23,710 bases of DNA from JAAYJR01 sp964563975 (lineage in GTDB: Bacteria > Bacteroidota > Bacteroidia > Bacteroidales > Prolixibacteraceae): positions 1 to 23,710 of the forward strand of contig CAZLZJ010000034.1 in assembly GCA_964563975.1 (NCBI GenBank). The letters are read 5' to 3'. Shown here piece after piece: positions 7,092-14,783 of this stretch; positions within the stretch are counted from its first letter, which is position 1, and each line of letters starts with the position of its first letter. Below the pieces are notes generated by a model. The model ran no database searches and was not told where the DNA came from. It was given only the letters and a program-made list of their open reading frames with translations. The translations under genes and the position numbers were made by a program.

Positions 7092-7180
7092 ATCAAATTA
7101 AAAAGTTTGCACTGTTTAACAGGCTTTCAATCAGATAAATTAAAATTAATTTAAAAGGGTGACCGGGGGTATGAAGTTTA

Positions 7181-8257
7181 TTAATTCCTGTTCAGGTTCT
7201 GTTTTTTACTTCTTTTTCTCCATCTCTCCACAGCAAGCTTTTGCAGGTCTTCAACTTTATCGGATTCATCAACTATTTCCAATCCCAACAGTGTTTCAAA
7301 AAGATCTTCCATTGTAACCAATCCAACGATACTGCCAAAACTATCAGCAACAATTGCCAGGTGTTCCCTGTTAAGAATAAGTGCATCCATCAGTTTTGCA
7401 ACGGAAAAACTATCTTCAACAAACAAGATATCACGTTTAATCTCAAAAGCTTTGATCTTATCCCGGTCCTGAGCCAGACTCTCCAAAATATTATCTTTAA
7501 GTATAAGTCCGGTTATATTATCCGGATGGTCATGAAATACAGGAATCCGCGAAAAAACCATTGGTTTCAATTCATTAAATATTTCTGACACCGTATTATT
7601 TTCATCAGTCATTATTACCACTGAACGAGGAGTCATTATATCTCTTACCTTAATATTGTCAAGCCTTAACAGATTTTGAATAATCGATTTCTCTTCGTTG
7701 TCGAGCGCTCCGCTTTTAAGCCCTGCATCAGCCATTGCCGCAAAATCAGCACGACTGAAAACACTTGTATTTTTATCTGAAATTAAAAGCCTGGTTATCA
7801 TTTTACTTAACCACACAAAAGGACTGAACACAATTAATAAAACCTGAAGAGACCAAACGGTAAAAGGTGTCAGAACTTTCCAAAATTTAGCCCCTATAGT
7901 TTTAGGAATAATTTCTGAAAGTATCAGTATGGCCAATGTCATAATACCGGCACTTAAAGACACATAGGATATCTGAGTATTAAACAAAGTAAAAAAACTG
8001 CTTCCGTACAAATTACCTGTCTGGATACCTACTCCTATAGCTCCCACAGTATGGGCAATTGTATTAAGTGTAAGAATAGCAGACAGAGGCCTGTCAATAT
8101 CATCTTTTAATTTATTGAGTCTATTGCCTATTTTAGGTTTTTCCGTTTGCATACGGCTTATAAATGATGGTGTTGCGCTTAACAAAACAGCCTCCCACAA
8201 TGAACAGACAAATGAAAAAGTAATAGCTGAAATAAAAATTAAAAATAATGTTCCCAT
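7181..8257 (-). CDS. CNNM (DUF21) membrane protein with a CBS domain pair
   Basis: A 358-residue protein with the CNNM transmembrane domain (about residues 1-155, four hydrophobic segments, containing the family block LILSEIIPKTIGAKFW) and two CBS motifs (about 205-265, beginning VRDIMTPRSVV, and about 272-325, ending GLVTMEDLFETLLG). Related proteins (CorB/CorC, CNNM) export or regulate Mg2+ and Co2+, with CBS domains that bind Mg-ATP. This protein stops soon after the second CBS motif, so it lacks the CorC_HlyC domain of longer relatives. Mg2+ efflux is a family-based inference. The gene is upstream of pfp on the same strand and has a potential structured leader directly before its start codon. 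Confidence 0.92.
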   Translation of the reverse strand: MGTLFLIFISAITFSFVCSLWEAVLLSATPSFISRMQTEKPKIGNRLNKLKDDIDRPLSAILTLNTIAHTVGAIGVGIQTGNLYGSSFFTLFNTQISYVSLSAGIMTLAILILSEIIPKTIGAKFWKVLTPFTVWSLQVLLIVFSPFVWLSKMITRLLISDKNTSVFSRADFAAMADAGLKSGALDNEEKSIIQNLLRLDNIKVRDIMTPRSVVIMTDENNTVSEIFNELKPMVFSRIPVFHDHPDNITGLILKDNILESLAQDRDKIKAFEIKRDILFVEDSFSVAKLMDALILNREHLAIVADSFGSIVGLVTMEDLFETLLGLEIVDESDKVEDLQKLAVERWRKRSKKQNLNRN

Positions 8258-8267
8258 AATAAAAATT

Positions 8268-8320
8268 ATTCCGGATACTATGCAACTGCTAATTGCCGGG
8301 GCAATTCCGTTTATCCGAAT
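8268..8320 (-). promoter_or_regulatory. Potential structured 5' leader of the CNNM gene
   Basis: On the minus strand ATTCGGATA pairs with TATCCGGAAT (9 pairs with one bulged G), closing a domain that holds the hairpin AATTGC-CCCG-GCAATT. The 3' end of the domain is 10 bases before the ATG. GCAA of the hairpin could alternatively pair with TTGC just downstream, suggesting two exclusive folds. A cis-acting RNA or a DNA operator are both possible. I do not recognise a known riboswitch class here. Confidence 0.4.
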
Positions 8321-8548
8321 ATTTTACTAAAATATGTAATTATCGGTTCTAATAAATAAGATATAAGAAATTTTTTCAAAAAGAGAAAATGATAATTTAA
8401 ATACAATAAGTTCTTTTGAAGTGGAATATCAGAATTTTTTACCTTTTAAATCAGCAAACATAACTCAAAATATTTTAATATGCCGCTTATATTTGTATCA
8501 TACAAACTCTTATAAAAATCAAATAGCCGCTTTTGAAGATTATAAATT

Positions 8549-8578
8549 ATCCCGGCAGGGCCCAGCCGGGATTTTTTA
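8549..8578 (+). terminator. Orphan intrinsic-terminator-like hairpin
   Basis: ATCCCGGC (8549-8556), an 8-base loop AGGGCCCA, GCCGGGAT (8565-8572) and then a run of T form a textbook factor-independent terminator in plus orientation. No plus-strand gene ends here: the flanking genes diverge. It may end a short unannotated RNA, act as an attenuator in the leader of the FKBP gene at 8651, or limit antisense transcription. Confidence 0.65.
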
Positions 8579-8650
8579 TCCTGAAACTCCGCATATAATA
8601 AATAAAATTGCTATTTTTCGCTACAAAAATTATTAATACGGTCATCGGTT

Positions 8651-9142
8651 ATGAAAGTTATAGCAATCATACTCTCATTATGCGCTATCATTTACACAGG
8701 CTGCAAAAAAGATTCCCGTGACTTTGAATTGGAAATGGCGGAATTGGAAACTTTTATTTTTGATCAAAAAGCTAAAGGACTAAAAATTGATACTGCCCTT
8801 ACAGGGATCTTCCATATACTGAAAGAACCGGGAGAAGGCCCTACTCCACAACCCGGAGATACCTGCTTTATCGAATATAAATGTTTTTTGATCAATAACC
8901 GGCTTGTCGAAAAATCGCAGGATTTTTATCCCCCAAATGGTATTTGGAAATTTATATTTGCCCCTCCGGACATGAATGCCGGTTTGCGTGCAGGGATAGA
9001 GTTAATGAATGCAAAATGTGAAATGGATATTATAATTCCCTCAAATCTGGCTTACGGAAAGAAAGGAACTGCAAATATCCCTCCCTACTCCACTCTGATA
9101 TATGCAGTAAAAATGCACGACCTGAGGATTAAAAAAAATTAA
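8651..9142 (+). CDS. FKBP-type lipoprotein with a degenerate active site
   Basis: A 163-residue protein with a lipoprotein signal ending in IYTGC (lipidated Cys18), a short helical linker rich in Asp and Glu, and one FKBP domain (about residues 62-160). Family blocks are PQPGDTCFIEYKC, IIIPSNLAYGKKGTANIPPYSTLIYAVKMHDL. Aligned by eye to human FKBP12, several pocket residues differ: Phe36-Asp37 are Val-Glu (RLVEKS), Val55-Ile56 are Met-Asn, and Trp59 is Leu (AGLRAG). The downstream paralogue keeps most of these. Prolyl isomerase activity is therefore doubtful, and a binding or chaperone role in the envelope is a reasonable inference. It lies 88 bases before its paralogue. Confidence 0.88.
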   Translation: MKVIAIILSLCAIIYTGCKKDSRDFELEMAELETFIFDQKAKGLKIDTALTGIFHILKEPGEGPTPQPGDTCFIEYKCFLINNRLVEKSQDFYPPNGIWKFIFAPPDMNAGLRAGIELMNAKCEMDIIIPSNLAYGKKGTANIPPYSTLIYAVKMHDLRIKKN

Positions 9143-9188
9143 TTTTCACAACATTTTAACAAAAAGTTTTATTTTCGAAGTTGTTAGC

Positions 9189-9196
9189 TAACTTTG
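9189..9196 (+). promoter_or_regulatory. Candidate -7 box for the second FKBP gene
   Basis: TAACTTTG matches the Bacteroidota -7 consensus, 34 bases before the ATG at 9231. The expected -33 position holds only a T run (9167-9170), so the match is partial. Confidence 0.35.
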
Positions 9197-9230
9197 TAAT
9201 TAAAATATCAATAAATAAAAAATTAAAAAA

Positions 9231-9746
9231 ATGGCACCCATAAAATACATTGCTAAGTTTATGTTTTTGACCGGAGTTATAATTATATCTTCATGTTTAA
9301 AAAAAGATGATACGGAATTTACTCAGGAAAGAGAAAATTTAATAATTTCAGAATATATCGACTCACTGATTGAAAAGGGCTTCGATGTTGAAACAACTGC
9401 AAGCGGTATGTTTTATACCATTATAAAAGAGGGAGAAGACGATATAAAAGTACAACCGGGCGACTCAATCGGAATTAATTATGTTGGATCATTTCCGGAA
9501 TCGGGAATTATTTTCGACGCCTCAGATTATCATTATGAAGAAGATGGCCTTTGGAAATATACCTATAAAAGTGTTGATCTGATAGCGGGCTTTGATGAAG
9601 CCGTAGGTCTGTTATCCAAAGGTTCGGAAGGAATGTTTTTAATCCCTTCAGGTCTGGCTTACGGTTCCAAAGGATCATGGGATGGTTCAATTCCTCCATA
9701 CTCGCCCCTGGTGTTTAAAATTAAACTGGTTGAAATATACCGGTAA
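9231..9746 (+). CDS. FKBP-type peptidyl-prolyl cis-trans isomerase lipoprotein
   Basis: A 171-residue lipoprotein (signal ending ISSC, lipidated Cys22) with an FKBP domain at about residues 73-170. Pocket residues aligned with FKBP12 are mostly kept: GIIFDAS (Phe-Asp), DLIAGFDEAV (Ile, with Phe in place of Trp59), GLAYGSKGS (Tyr), IPPYSPLVFKIKLVEI (Phe). It should therefore be an active prolyl isomerase on the periplasmic side of the envelope, assisting folding of exported proteins. It resembles the GldI type of FKBP lipoprotein in Bacteroidota, but that exact name is not supported by the sequence alone. It forms a tandem pair with the upstream, degenerate copy and has its own -7 box. Confidence 0.93.
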   Translation: MAPIKYIAKFMFLTGVIIISSCLKKDDTEFTQERENLIISEYIDSLIEKGFDVETTASGMFYTIIKEGEDDIKVQPGDSIGINYVGSFPESGIIFDASDYHYEEDGLWKYTYKSVDLIAGFDEAVGLLSKGSEGMFLIPSGLAYGSKGSWDGSIPPYSPLVFKIKLVEIYR

Positions 9747-9866
9747 TTTAAAACTTGTTTAATAGCATCACATAAATAACCTATTTTACAACATATCTTG
9801 TCTAATCTAAAAAAAATTGATTGTAATTTCGGGTAAAGATTAAATTGTTGTACAATAAGTTTTAAT

Positions 9867-10589
9867 ATGGAAAAGTTTATAAAAAATTTTATCAGAAGTG
9901 TTGCTTCATGTGACTTGGAAACCGGTTATTTCCCCGGGCCGGTAGTCACTATTTCCCGTCAGGCAGGCTGCTCTGCCAAACGTATTGCCATTAAGCTTTC
10001 CAAAATCCTTACCGGTTACAGTTATATGTCTGATACAAAAACTGATGCTGAATGGAAATGGGTCGACAAAAATCTTTTTGAAGATGTGATAAGAAATATG
10101 GTTTCTGAAATTGAAAAAAACGGATATGACAATACCGGAGAAGCTTTAAAAATCCTTTCACGGGCAGCCAAAGTTTTCAGTGATGAAACACTCTACGATA
10201 TCACCGACGAAGTGATGCTTGAAACTTTTAAAGGGGTAATATGCAGGCTTGCATTTAAAGGGCGGGTTATTATTATCAACCCTTCAGCCGGAATTATTTT
10301 AAAAAGTGTACCTAACAAATTAAATATCAGACTTGAAGCTCCTATTGAATGGAGAATTAACAGGATTATGCAACTTAAAGAACTGACACAGGTGGAATCA
10401 ATTGAATTTGTTAAGGAGATGGATCGGAAGAGAGAACTTTTTATTGAAAAAATTATAGGCAGAAATACTGAAAATGACGACTTTGATGTTATTTTCAATT
10501 ATGCATCCATGCAGGACGATGAAATTATTGATGCAGTTGTCAATATCCTGAAAAATAAAAAAATTATTTCCCCTTATGATGACTTTTAA
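9867..10589 (+). CDS. Cytidylate-kinase-like family protein
   Basis: A 240-residue protein of the cytidylate kinase-like family (Cytidylate_kin2 type). The N-terminal nucleotide-binding loop is VVTISRQAGCSAKRIA (residues 26-41), the variant P-loop of this family. The middle holds KWVDKNLFEDVIRNM, then FKGRVIIINPSAGIIL, and IRLEAPIEWRINRIMQLKEL, corresponding to the nucleoside monophosphate kinase core and lid. Members are often described as AAA or cytidylate kinases from similarity alone; their substrate is not established. True cytidylate kinase (Cmk) has a different, canonical P-loop, so the symbol cmk is not applied. A weak -7-like TAATTTCG lies at 9824-9831. The next gene follows after 38 bases and may be co-transcribed. 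Confidence 0.83.
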   Translation: MEKFIKNFIRSVASCDLETGYFPGPVVTISRQAGCSAKRIAIKLSKILTGYSYMSDTKTDAEWKWVDKNLFEDVIRNMVSEIEKNGYDNTGEALKILSRAAKVFSDETLYDITDEVMLETFKGVICRLAFKGRVIIINPSAGIILKSVPNKLNIRLEAPIEWRINRIMQLKELTQVESIEFVKEMDRKRELFIEKIIGRNTENDDFDVIFNYASMQDDEIIDAVVNILKNKKIISPYDDF

Positions 10590-10627
10590 ATTTAAATAAT
10601 TATTTCTATCACTAAAATATTAATAAA

Positions 10628-11488
10628 ATGAGAGATCGCCGTAATTTTCTGAAAACAACAGCTGCTTTTGCAGCAGGAAGTGTATTATTTCCTCAATTAT
10701 CATGCTCCTCCGCAAAAGAAAAAGTTATAGGACTCCAGTTATATACCGTGCGGGATAAAATAAATCAAAACTTAGAAAGTACTCTTGCAAGACTTTCCGA
10801 AATTGGATATAACTCATTGGAAGCTGCAGGTTATAATTTTTCAGACGGCACCTTTTACGGGATCACACCCAAGCAATTTGCCGGCAGGGTCAATGAACTG
10901 GGTATGCCCCTGAATAGCAGTCATAGTGTTGTTGAACCGGCAGATGCTGAAAAAATATTTACCGACGCTGCAGAAGCAGGATGTAAATATGTAATTTACC
11001 CATATCTTCCTGAAGAATTCAGAAAAAATATTGACGGCTATAAATCAACTGCAGAGAAATTTAACAAGATAGGAGAGATTGCAAATAAAATTGGTGTGCG
11101 TTTCGGGTATCACAACCATGCATTTGAATTTGAAAAAATGGATGGCCGGATTGGCATGGATGTGCTGATTGAAGAGACAGATCCAAAGTTAGTAACTTTT
11201 GAGATTGATGTTTACTGGGTTGCACGCGGAGGATATGATCCGGTTGATTATATTAAAAAATATCCCGGCCGGTTCGAAGTATATCATCTGAAAGATATGG
11301 TAAAAACAGAAGATATGTTTTTTGCCCCTGTTGGCAGTGGCAGGATAGATTTTGAAGCCATATTTGCTGTAAAAGAGATAGCAGGGATGAAAATGTTCTT
11401 TGTTGAACAAGACAGATTTCGTGATCTGGATCCTTTTGAGAGTGTTGAACTAAGCTTTAACTACCTCAAAAACGCTCCTTTTGTTTAA
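10628..11488 (+). CDS. Tat-exported TIM-barrel protein (sugar phosphate isomerase/epimerase-like)
   Basis: A 286-residue protein with a twin-arginine signal (RRNFLKTTAAFAAG, Arg4-Arg5) followed by FPQLSC, so it may also be a lipoprotein with Cys26. The rest is an AP-endonuclease-2 / xylose-isomerase-like TIM barrel: GLQLYTVRD (35-43), YNSLEAAGY (61-69), probable metal ligands in YHNHAFEF (His162, His164), TFEIDVYWVARGG (Asp194), YHLKDM (His220) and MFFVEQD (Glu260). Family members isomerise or epimerise sugars or act on related polyols, but the substrate cannot be read from sequence. Export by Tat suggests a folded metal-bearing enzyme in the periplasm. Its stop codon lies 3 bases from the convergent CLC gene. 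Confidence 0.9.
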   Translation: MRDRRNFLKTTAAFAAGSVLFPQLSCSSAKEKVIGLQLYTVRDKINQNLESTLARLSEIGYNSLEAAGYNFSDGTFYGITPKQFAGRVNELGMPLNSSHSVVEPADAEKIFTDAAEAGCKYVIYPYLPEEFRKNIDGYKSTAEKFNKIGEIANKIGVRFGYHNHAFEFEKMDGRIGMDVLIEETDPKLVTFEIDVYWVARGGYDPVDYIKKYPGRFEVYHLKDMVKTEDMFFAPVGSGRIDFEAIFAVKEIAGMKMFFVEQDRFRDLDPFESVELSFNYLKNAPFV

Positions 11489-11491
11489 AAA

Positions 11492-13300
11492 TTAGTCAAA
11501 AGAAAAATCCTGTACTGTTTTACGATATTTAGAAAATACGACTGCACGGGAAATAAACCCAAGATATTTACTGCCTTCATCTAATACAGCCAGGTTATAT
11601 CTGCCACACGACTCAAACTTTTCAGCGACAGCTTCCATACTATCGTCGGGAGAGATGAAAAATTCAGGCATATACATAAGATCACGTACCATTATTTTAT
11701 CATAAAAATCTCTTTCAAAAATAAGATTTCTTACATCAGACAGTTTAACCATTCCCTTTAAAATATCGTTCTCATCAACAATAGGAAAAAGGTTGCGATG
11801 CGACCTTGATATTGCTTTAACTAAGTCGCCAAGGGTTGCTTCAGGATTTATAACTTCAAAATCTGTTTCAATTAAATTTCTGACATTCATCATTCTTAAA
11901 GCAGTTTTATCTTTATGATGAGTCAACAGATGGCCTGCTTCAGCCAGCCTTTTTGTATAAATTGTATGAGGCTCAAAAAACATTATTGTAACATATCCCA
12001 CAACTGATGTCATAATCAGAGGTATGAAAAGCTCATATCCGCTGGTCATTTCCGCTGTTAAAAATATTGCAGTAAGAGGAGCATGCATTACTGCAGCCAT
12101 CATTCCGGCCATCCCTGCAAGCGCAAAATTGTCGTGCGGTATCTCAAAGGCTCCGGTAAAGTTGATAAGAATAGAAAAAAAATAGCCTGCAATAGCTCCC
12201 ATAAACAGTGTTGGTGCAAATACTCCCCCTATCCCCCCGGAACCGGTAGTGGCAACCATAGCCACAACTTTAAAAACCAATATGCCTGCCAGAAAAAGCA
12301 ATGTTAACACCTGGCTGTCAGACCACCTGAAAAACAGAGAATTATTAAGAAGTGATGCCCCCTTGCCGCCAAATATCATATTTATTTCGGTATACCCTTC
12401 CCCCCACAACGGAGGAAATATAAAAACCAACAATCCAATTAAAATTCCTCCAATTACTAACTTCATGCTCCATGATTTGATCTCCTTGAATTTAGTCTCA
12501 AGAATAATAGTCATCCGCGTAAAATATACAGCAATAAATCCTGTAAATACTCCCAAAAGAATAAATAGCCAAACAGTTTCAAATGTAAAAGTATTTACAT
12601 AGTTAAAATGAAGCATAACTTCTTCACCCATAAACAGATTAGAGATCACGGCTGCAGTAACCGCAGATATCAGTAAAGGTACCAGATAAGCCATTGTCAG
12701 GTCAAGCATTAAAACCTCCAGGGTAAATACAATACCGGCAATCGGGGCATTAAAAATTCCGGAAATAGCTCCGGCAGCTCCGCAACCTATCATCAAAGTG
12801 ATAAATGTATAATTTAGCCTGAACAGACGTGCAAGGTTTGATCCTATAGCCGCACCGGTGAGTACAATTGGTGCTTCTGCCCCTACCGATCCTCCAAACC
12901 CTATGGTAAGAGAGCTGGCAACCATAGAAGACCAGCTGTTATGCGGTTTCAGCTTACTCCCCTGCCTGGAAATTGAATAAAGAATTTTTGATATACCGTG
13001 ACTTATATCATCCTTAATGAAAAATCTAACAAACAAAACCGTGAGAAATATCCCTAACAGAGGATAAATTAAATAAAAATAACTGATAGAATCTACCTCA
13101 AACCAGCTGGTAAGCCTGACCTCCACAAAATGTACAAGGTTTTTCAGCAAAAATGCCGCGATACCGCTGAATATTCCTACAATAAAACTTAAAATTAAGA
13201 GAAACTGCTTTTCAGGAATTCGGGCTATACGCCAGGCAATCAATTTTTTCAGCCATTGTATTGAATATCTCCTCCATAATGTTCGAATCCGTCTGTACAT
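11492..13300 (-). CDS. CLC-family chloride channel with C-terminal CBS pair
   Basis: A CLC membrane protein of 602 residues from the ATG at 13300. The anion-pore motifs are GFGGSVGAEAP (with the gating Glu, E148 in E. coli CLC-ec1), GSGGIGGVFAPTLFMG, and IYTKRL with the pore Tyr (Y445 equivalent). Two CBS domains follow in the last 130 residues (MMNVRNLIET..., MVRDLMYMPEFF...). At the intracellular proton-glutamate position (E203 of CLC-ec1) the sequence NAPIAGIVFTLEVLM has Val, as in CLC channels rather than most H+/Cl- exchangers. An in-frame ATG ten codons upstream (13330) exists, but it would overlap the best promoter, so 13300 is preferred. The gene diverges from the propeller genes. Confidence 0.93.
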   Translation of the reverse strand: MYRRIRTLWRRYSIQWLKKLIAWRIARIPEKQFLLILSFIVGIFSGIAAFLLKNLVHFVEVRLTSWFEVDSISYFYLIYPLLGIFLTVLFVRFFIKDDISHGISKILYSISRQGSKLKPHNSWSSMVASSLTIGFGGSVGAEAPIVLTGAAIGSNLARLFRLNYTFITLMIGCGAAGAISGIFNAPIAGIVFTLEVLMLDLTMAYLVPLLISAVTAAVISNLFMGEEVMLHFNYVNTFTFETVWLFILLGVFTGFIAVYFTRMTIILETKFKEIKSWSMKLVIGGILIGLLVFIFPPLWGEGYTEINMIFGGKGASLLNNSLFFRWSDSQVLTLLFLAGILVFKVVAMVATTGSGGIGGVFAPTLFMGAIAGYFFSILINFTGAFEIPHDNFALAGMAGMMAAVMHAPLTAIFLTAEMTSGYELFIPLIMTSVVGYVTIMFFEPHTIYTKRLAEAGHLLTHHKDKTALRMMNVRNLIETDFEVINPEATLGDLVKAISRSHRNLFPIVDENDILKGMVKLSDVRNLIFERDFYDKIMVRDLMYMPEFFISPDDSMEAVAEKFESCGRYNLAVLDEGSKYLGFISRAVVFSKYRKTVQDFSFD

Positions 13301-13318
13301 TAAAATATATTTATGATG

Positions 13319-13350
13319 TAAAAGTAACAAAACAAAAAGTTATGAAACAA
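13319..13350 (-). promoter_or_regulatory. Promoter of the CLC gene
   Basis: On the minus strand TTG (13350-13348), 21 bases, then TACTTTTA (13326-13319) resemble the Bacteroidota -33 and -7 boxes. Transcription would begin near 13312, which leaves the ATG at 13300 as the first usable start. The final G of the consensus is replaced by A. Confidence 0.45.
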
Positions 13351-13398
13351 TATAACACCGGCAATAAAGTAATAACTTTAATCTCTGTTTCAATTTAA

Positions 13399-13428
13399 TT
13401 TGGATTTCCAATAATTATTGTACTTTTA
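13399..13428 (+). promoter_or_regulatory. Promoter of the propeller gene pair
   Basis: TTTG (13399-13402), 18 bases, then TACTTTTA (13421-13428) resemble the Bacteroidota consensus except for the last base of the -7 box. The start codon is at 13489, leaving a leader of about 55 bases. A hairpin-forming dyad TAAAGT-AATA-ACTTTA lies just upstream at 13365-13380. Confidence 0.5.
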
Positions 13429-13488
13429 CCTGTAGAGATGACAAAATAAATTTTAATTAAATTAAATTAATCACAGAGAGGTTTAACT

Positions 13489-14763
13489 ATGACAATAAAA
13501 CATTACTTTAACCGGCGTCAGTTTATCGGAACTGCCGCAGCTGCAGCCGGAGGAATATTGTTACCGGCAACTGATGCATTTGGTACGTACCGTTTTGCAT
13601 CCCCTGATGAGTTCCCGTCAACTCCGCATTTTTGGTATCGTAAACCACCTAACAAGCCCTATGTAGATTCACAAAATAAAAATATGGCTTTTGCATTTAC
13701 CGATACGGAAATTCTTTTGTCTGACGACAATAGCCATACATGGAAATACAGAAAAGCTTTTCCGGATGCCAAAAATCTAACATTCAGTCATATATTTAAT
13801 GACGGAACAGTTCTGTTTGGAACGCGTGAAAAACTATTTTTAGCTAAGAAAAAACTAAAGTCATATAAAGAAATTATTGTTAAAGATATTGATGGTAAAG
13901 ATTATATCCCGCATACACCAAAAAATCCAGATAACCCCGGTTGGTATTTTCATACACTATCAGGCGACGACTCATGGATTATTAACGGAAAAGAGATGTT
14001 AGTGTGGGGCAACTACTGCAATGTAATAGGAGGAGCTACTCCTGTAAATATTTATTATACAACAGATAACGGCAAAACCGTTAAAATTGCTTATTCGTTC
14101 GGGCAAAACCCCTATTTTTCCGATAATGGCTCACGGGGAGGCGGCTCCGGAGGAAATCTCCTTGGCAATCCAGACAACCCGATAATCTGCAGACATATAC
14201 ACTCTGTAGCCTATAACCCTGCAGAAGATGCGTTTTATGCTTGTACCGGCGACGGTAACAGACCGTTGGGCTGGGAATGCCACTGGCTGAGAGGTACATA
14301 CGATAATACTAAAGATAAGTGGGACTGGAAAGTAATAATAACAGAAAGTTTGAATACAAGATATAAAGCCGGCGGTATAAGCTTTGTTGACGGCCGTATG
14401 TATTGGATCAGTGATGCCAACGGACCTGAACCATGGGACAGGGGAATTTTCAGTTGCGACCCTGCCGATATAGGGAACGTGAAAGCTCATACACAGCTCT
14501 TTAATCCTAAATATGAATCGGGAACAATGATTATCGAAGATGGAGTGATACTTGCCACTCATATTGCCGTAGCTTCACCATTCACTCTCGGATTTATGAT
14601 CTCTCCAGATCTGGGGAAAAACTGGTATGAATATGATATTAAAGATTACGGGGCATTTTCGCCATCAAGAATTCATAAAAAGAATGCAGAGGGATGGTTT
14701 AGGCTTGACCTGAGGACAGGTTGGATTGACCTTGCCGAATATATGTTTGTTAAGCCAAAATAA
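13489..14763 (+). CDS. Tat-exported BNR/Asp-box beta-propeller protein, copy 1
   Basis: A 424-residue protein with a twin-arginine signal (NRRQFIGTAAAAAGG, Arg9-Arg10; cleavage probably near residue 31). Asp-box-like repeats SxDxGxTW occur at LSDDNSHTW (77-85), YTTDNGKTV (190-198) and ISPDLGKNW (371-379), and strands between them fit a sialidase-like beta-propeller. Highly conserved blocks shared with the next gene are CRHIH (234-238), FYACTGDG, WLRGTYD, LNTRYK and YWISDANGPEPWDRG (305-319). These may line an active or binding site, but the usual sialidase arginine triad and FRIP motif are not evident. The enzyme activity, if any, is unknown. It is followed after 20 bases by its paralogue and is likely co-transcribed from the promoter at 13399. 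No SusC/SusD or other glycan genes are nearby. Confidence 0.85.
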   Translation: MTIKHYFNRRQFIGTAAAAAGGILLPATDAFGTYRFASPDEFPSTPHFWYRKPPNKPYVDSQNKNMAFAFTDTEILLSDDNSHTWKYRKAFPDAKNLTFSHIFNDGTVLFGTREKLFLAKKKLKSYKEIIVKDIDGKDYIPHTPKNPDNPGWYFHTLSGDDSWIINGKEMLVWGNYCNVIGGATPVNIYYTTDNGKTVKIAYSFGQNPYFSDNGSRGGGSGGNLLGNPDNPIICRHIHSVAYNPAEDAFYACTGDGNRPLGWECHWLRGTYDNTKDKWDWKVIITESLNTRYKAGGISFVDGRMYWISDANGPEPWDRGIFSCDPADIGNVKAHTQLFNPKYESGTMIIEDGVILATHIAVASPFTLGFMISPDLGKNWYEYDIKDYGAFSPSRIHKKNAEGWFRLDLRTGWIDLAEYMFVKPK

Positions 14764-14783
14764 AAAGTAAACTGAAAACTATC

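Larger units (their letters stand above)
8258..8650. other. Divergent intergenic region (393 bases)
   Basis: This AT-rich region separates the CNNM gene (minus) from the first FKBP lipoprotein gene (plus). It contains the dyads at 8268-8320, a terminator-like hairpin at 8549-8578, a possible plus-strand -7 box TATATTTG (8488-8495), a possible minus-strand one TATGTTTG (8462-8455), and TATTTTTCG at 8612-8620 ahead of the FKBP gene. None has a good -33 partner. A 71-codon reading frame at 8421-8636 shows no signs of being a gene. Confidence 0.6.

Noticed and set aside
8421..8636. A 71-codon plus-strand reading frame between the CNNM and FKBP genes
   Set aside because: It runs through a terminator-like hairpin, has no recognisable domain, signal or membrane segment, and its composition is that of AT-rich intergenic DNA.
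9867..10589. Annotation as true cytidylate kinase (cmk)
   Set aside because: The nucleotide loop (SRQAGCSAKRIA) is the variant of the cytidylate-kinase-like family and lacks the canonical Cmk P-loop, so substrate assignment is not justified.
13301..13330. Ten-residue N-terminal extension of the CLC protein
   Set aside because: It overlaps the likely promoter and predicted transcription start, and the ATG at 13300 gives a sensible N terminus.
13365..13380. TAAAGT-AATA-ACTTTA dyad upstream of the propeller genes as an operator
   Set aside because: It is short and AT-only apart from two bases; chance is likely in this composition, so it is only mentioned with the promoter.
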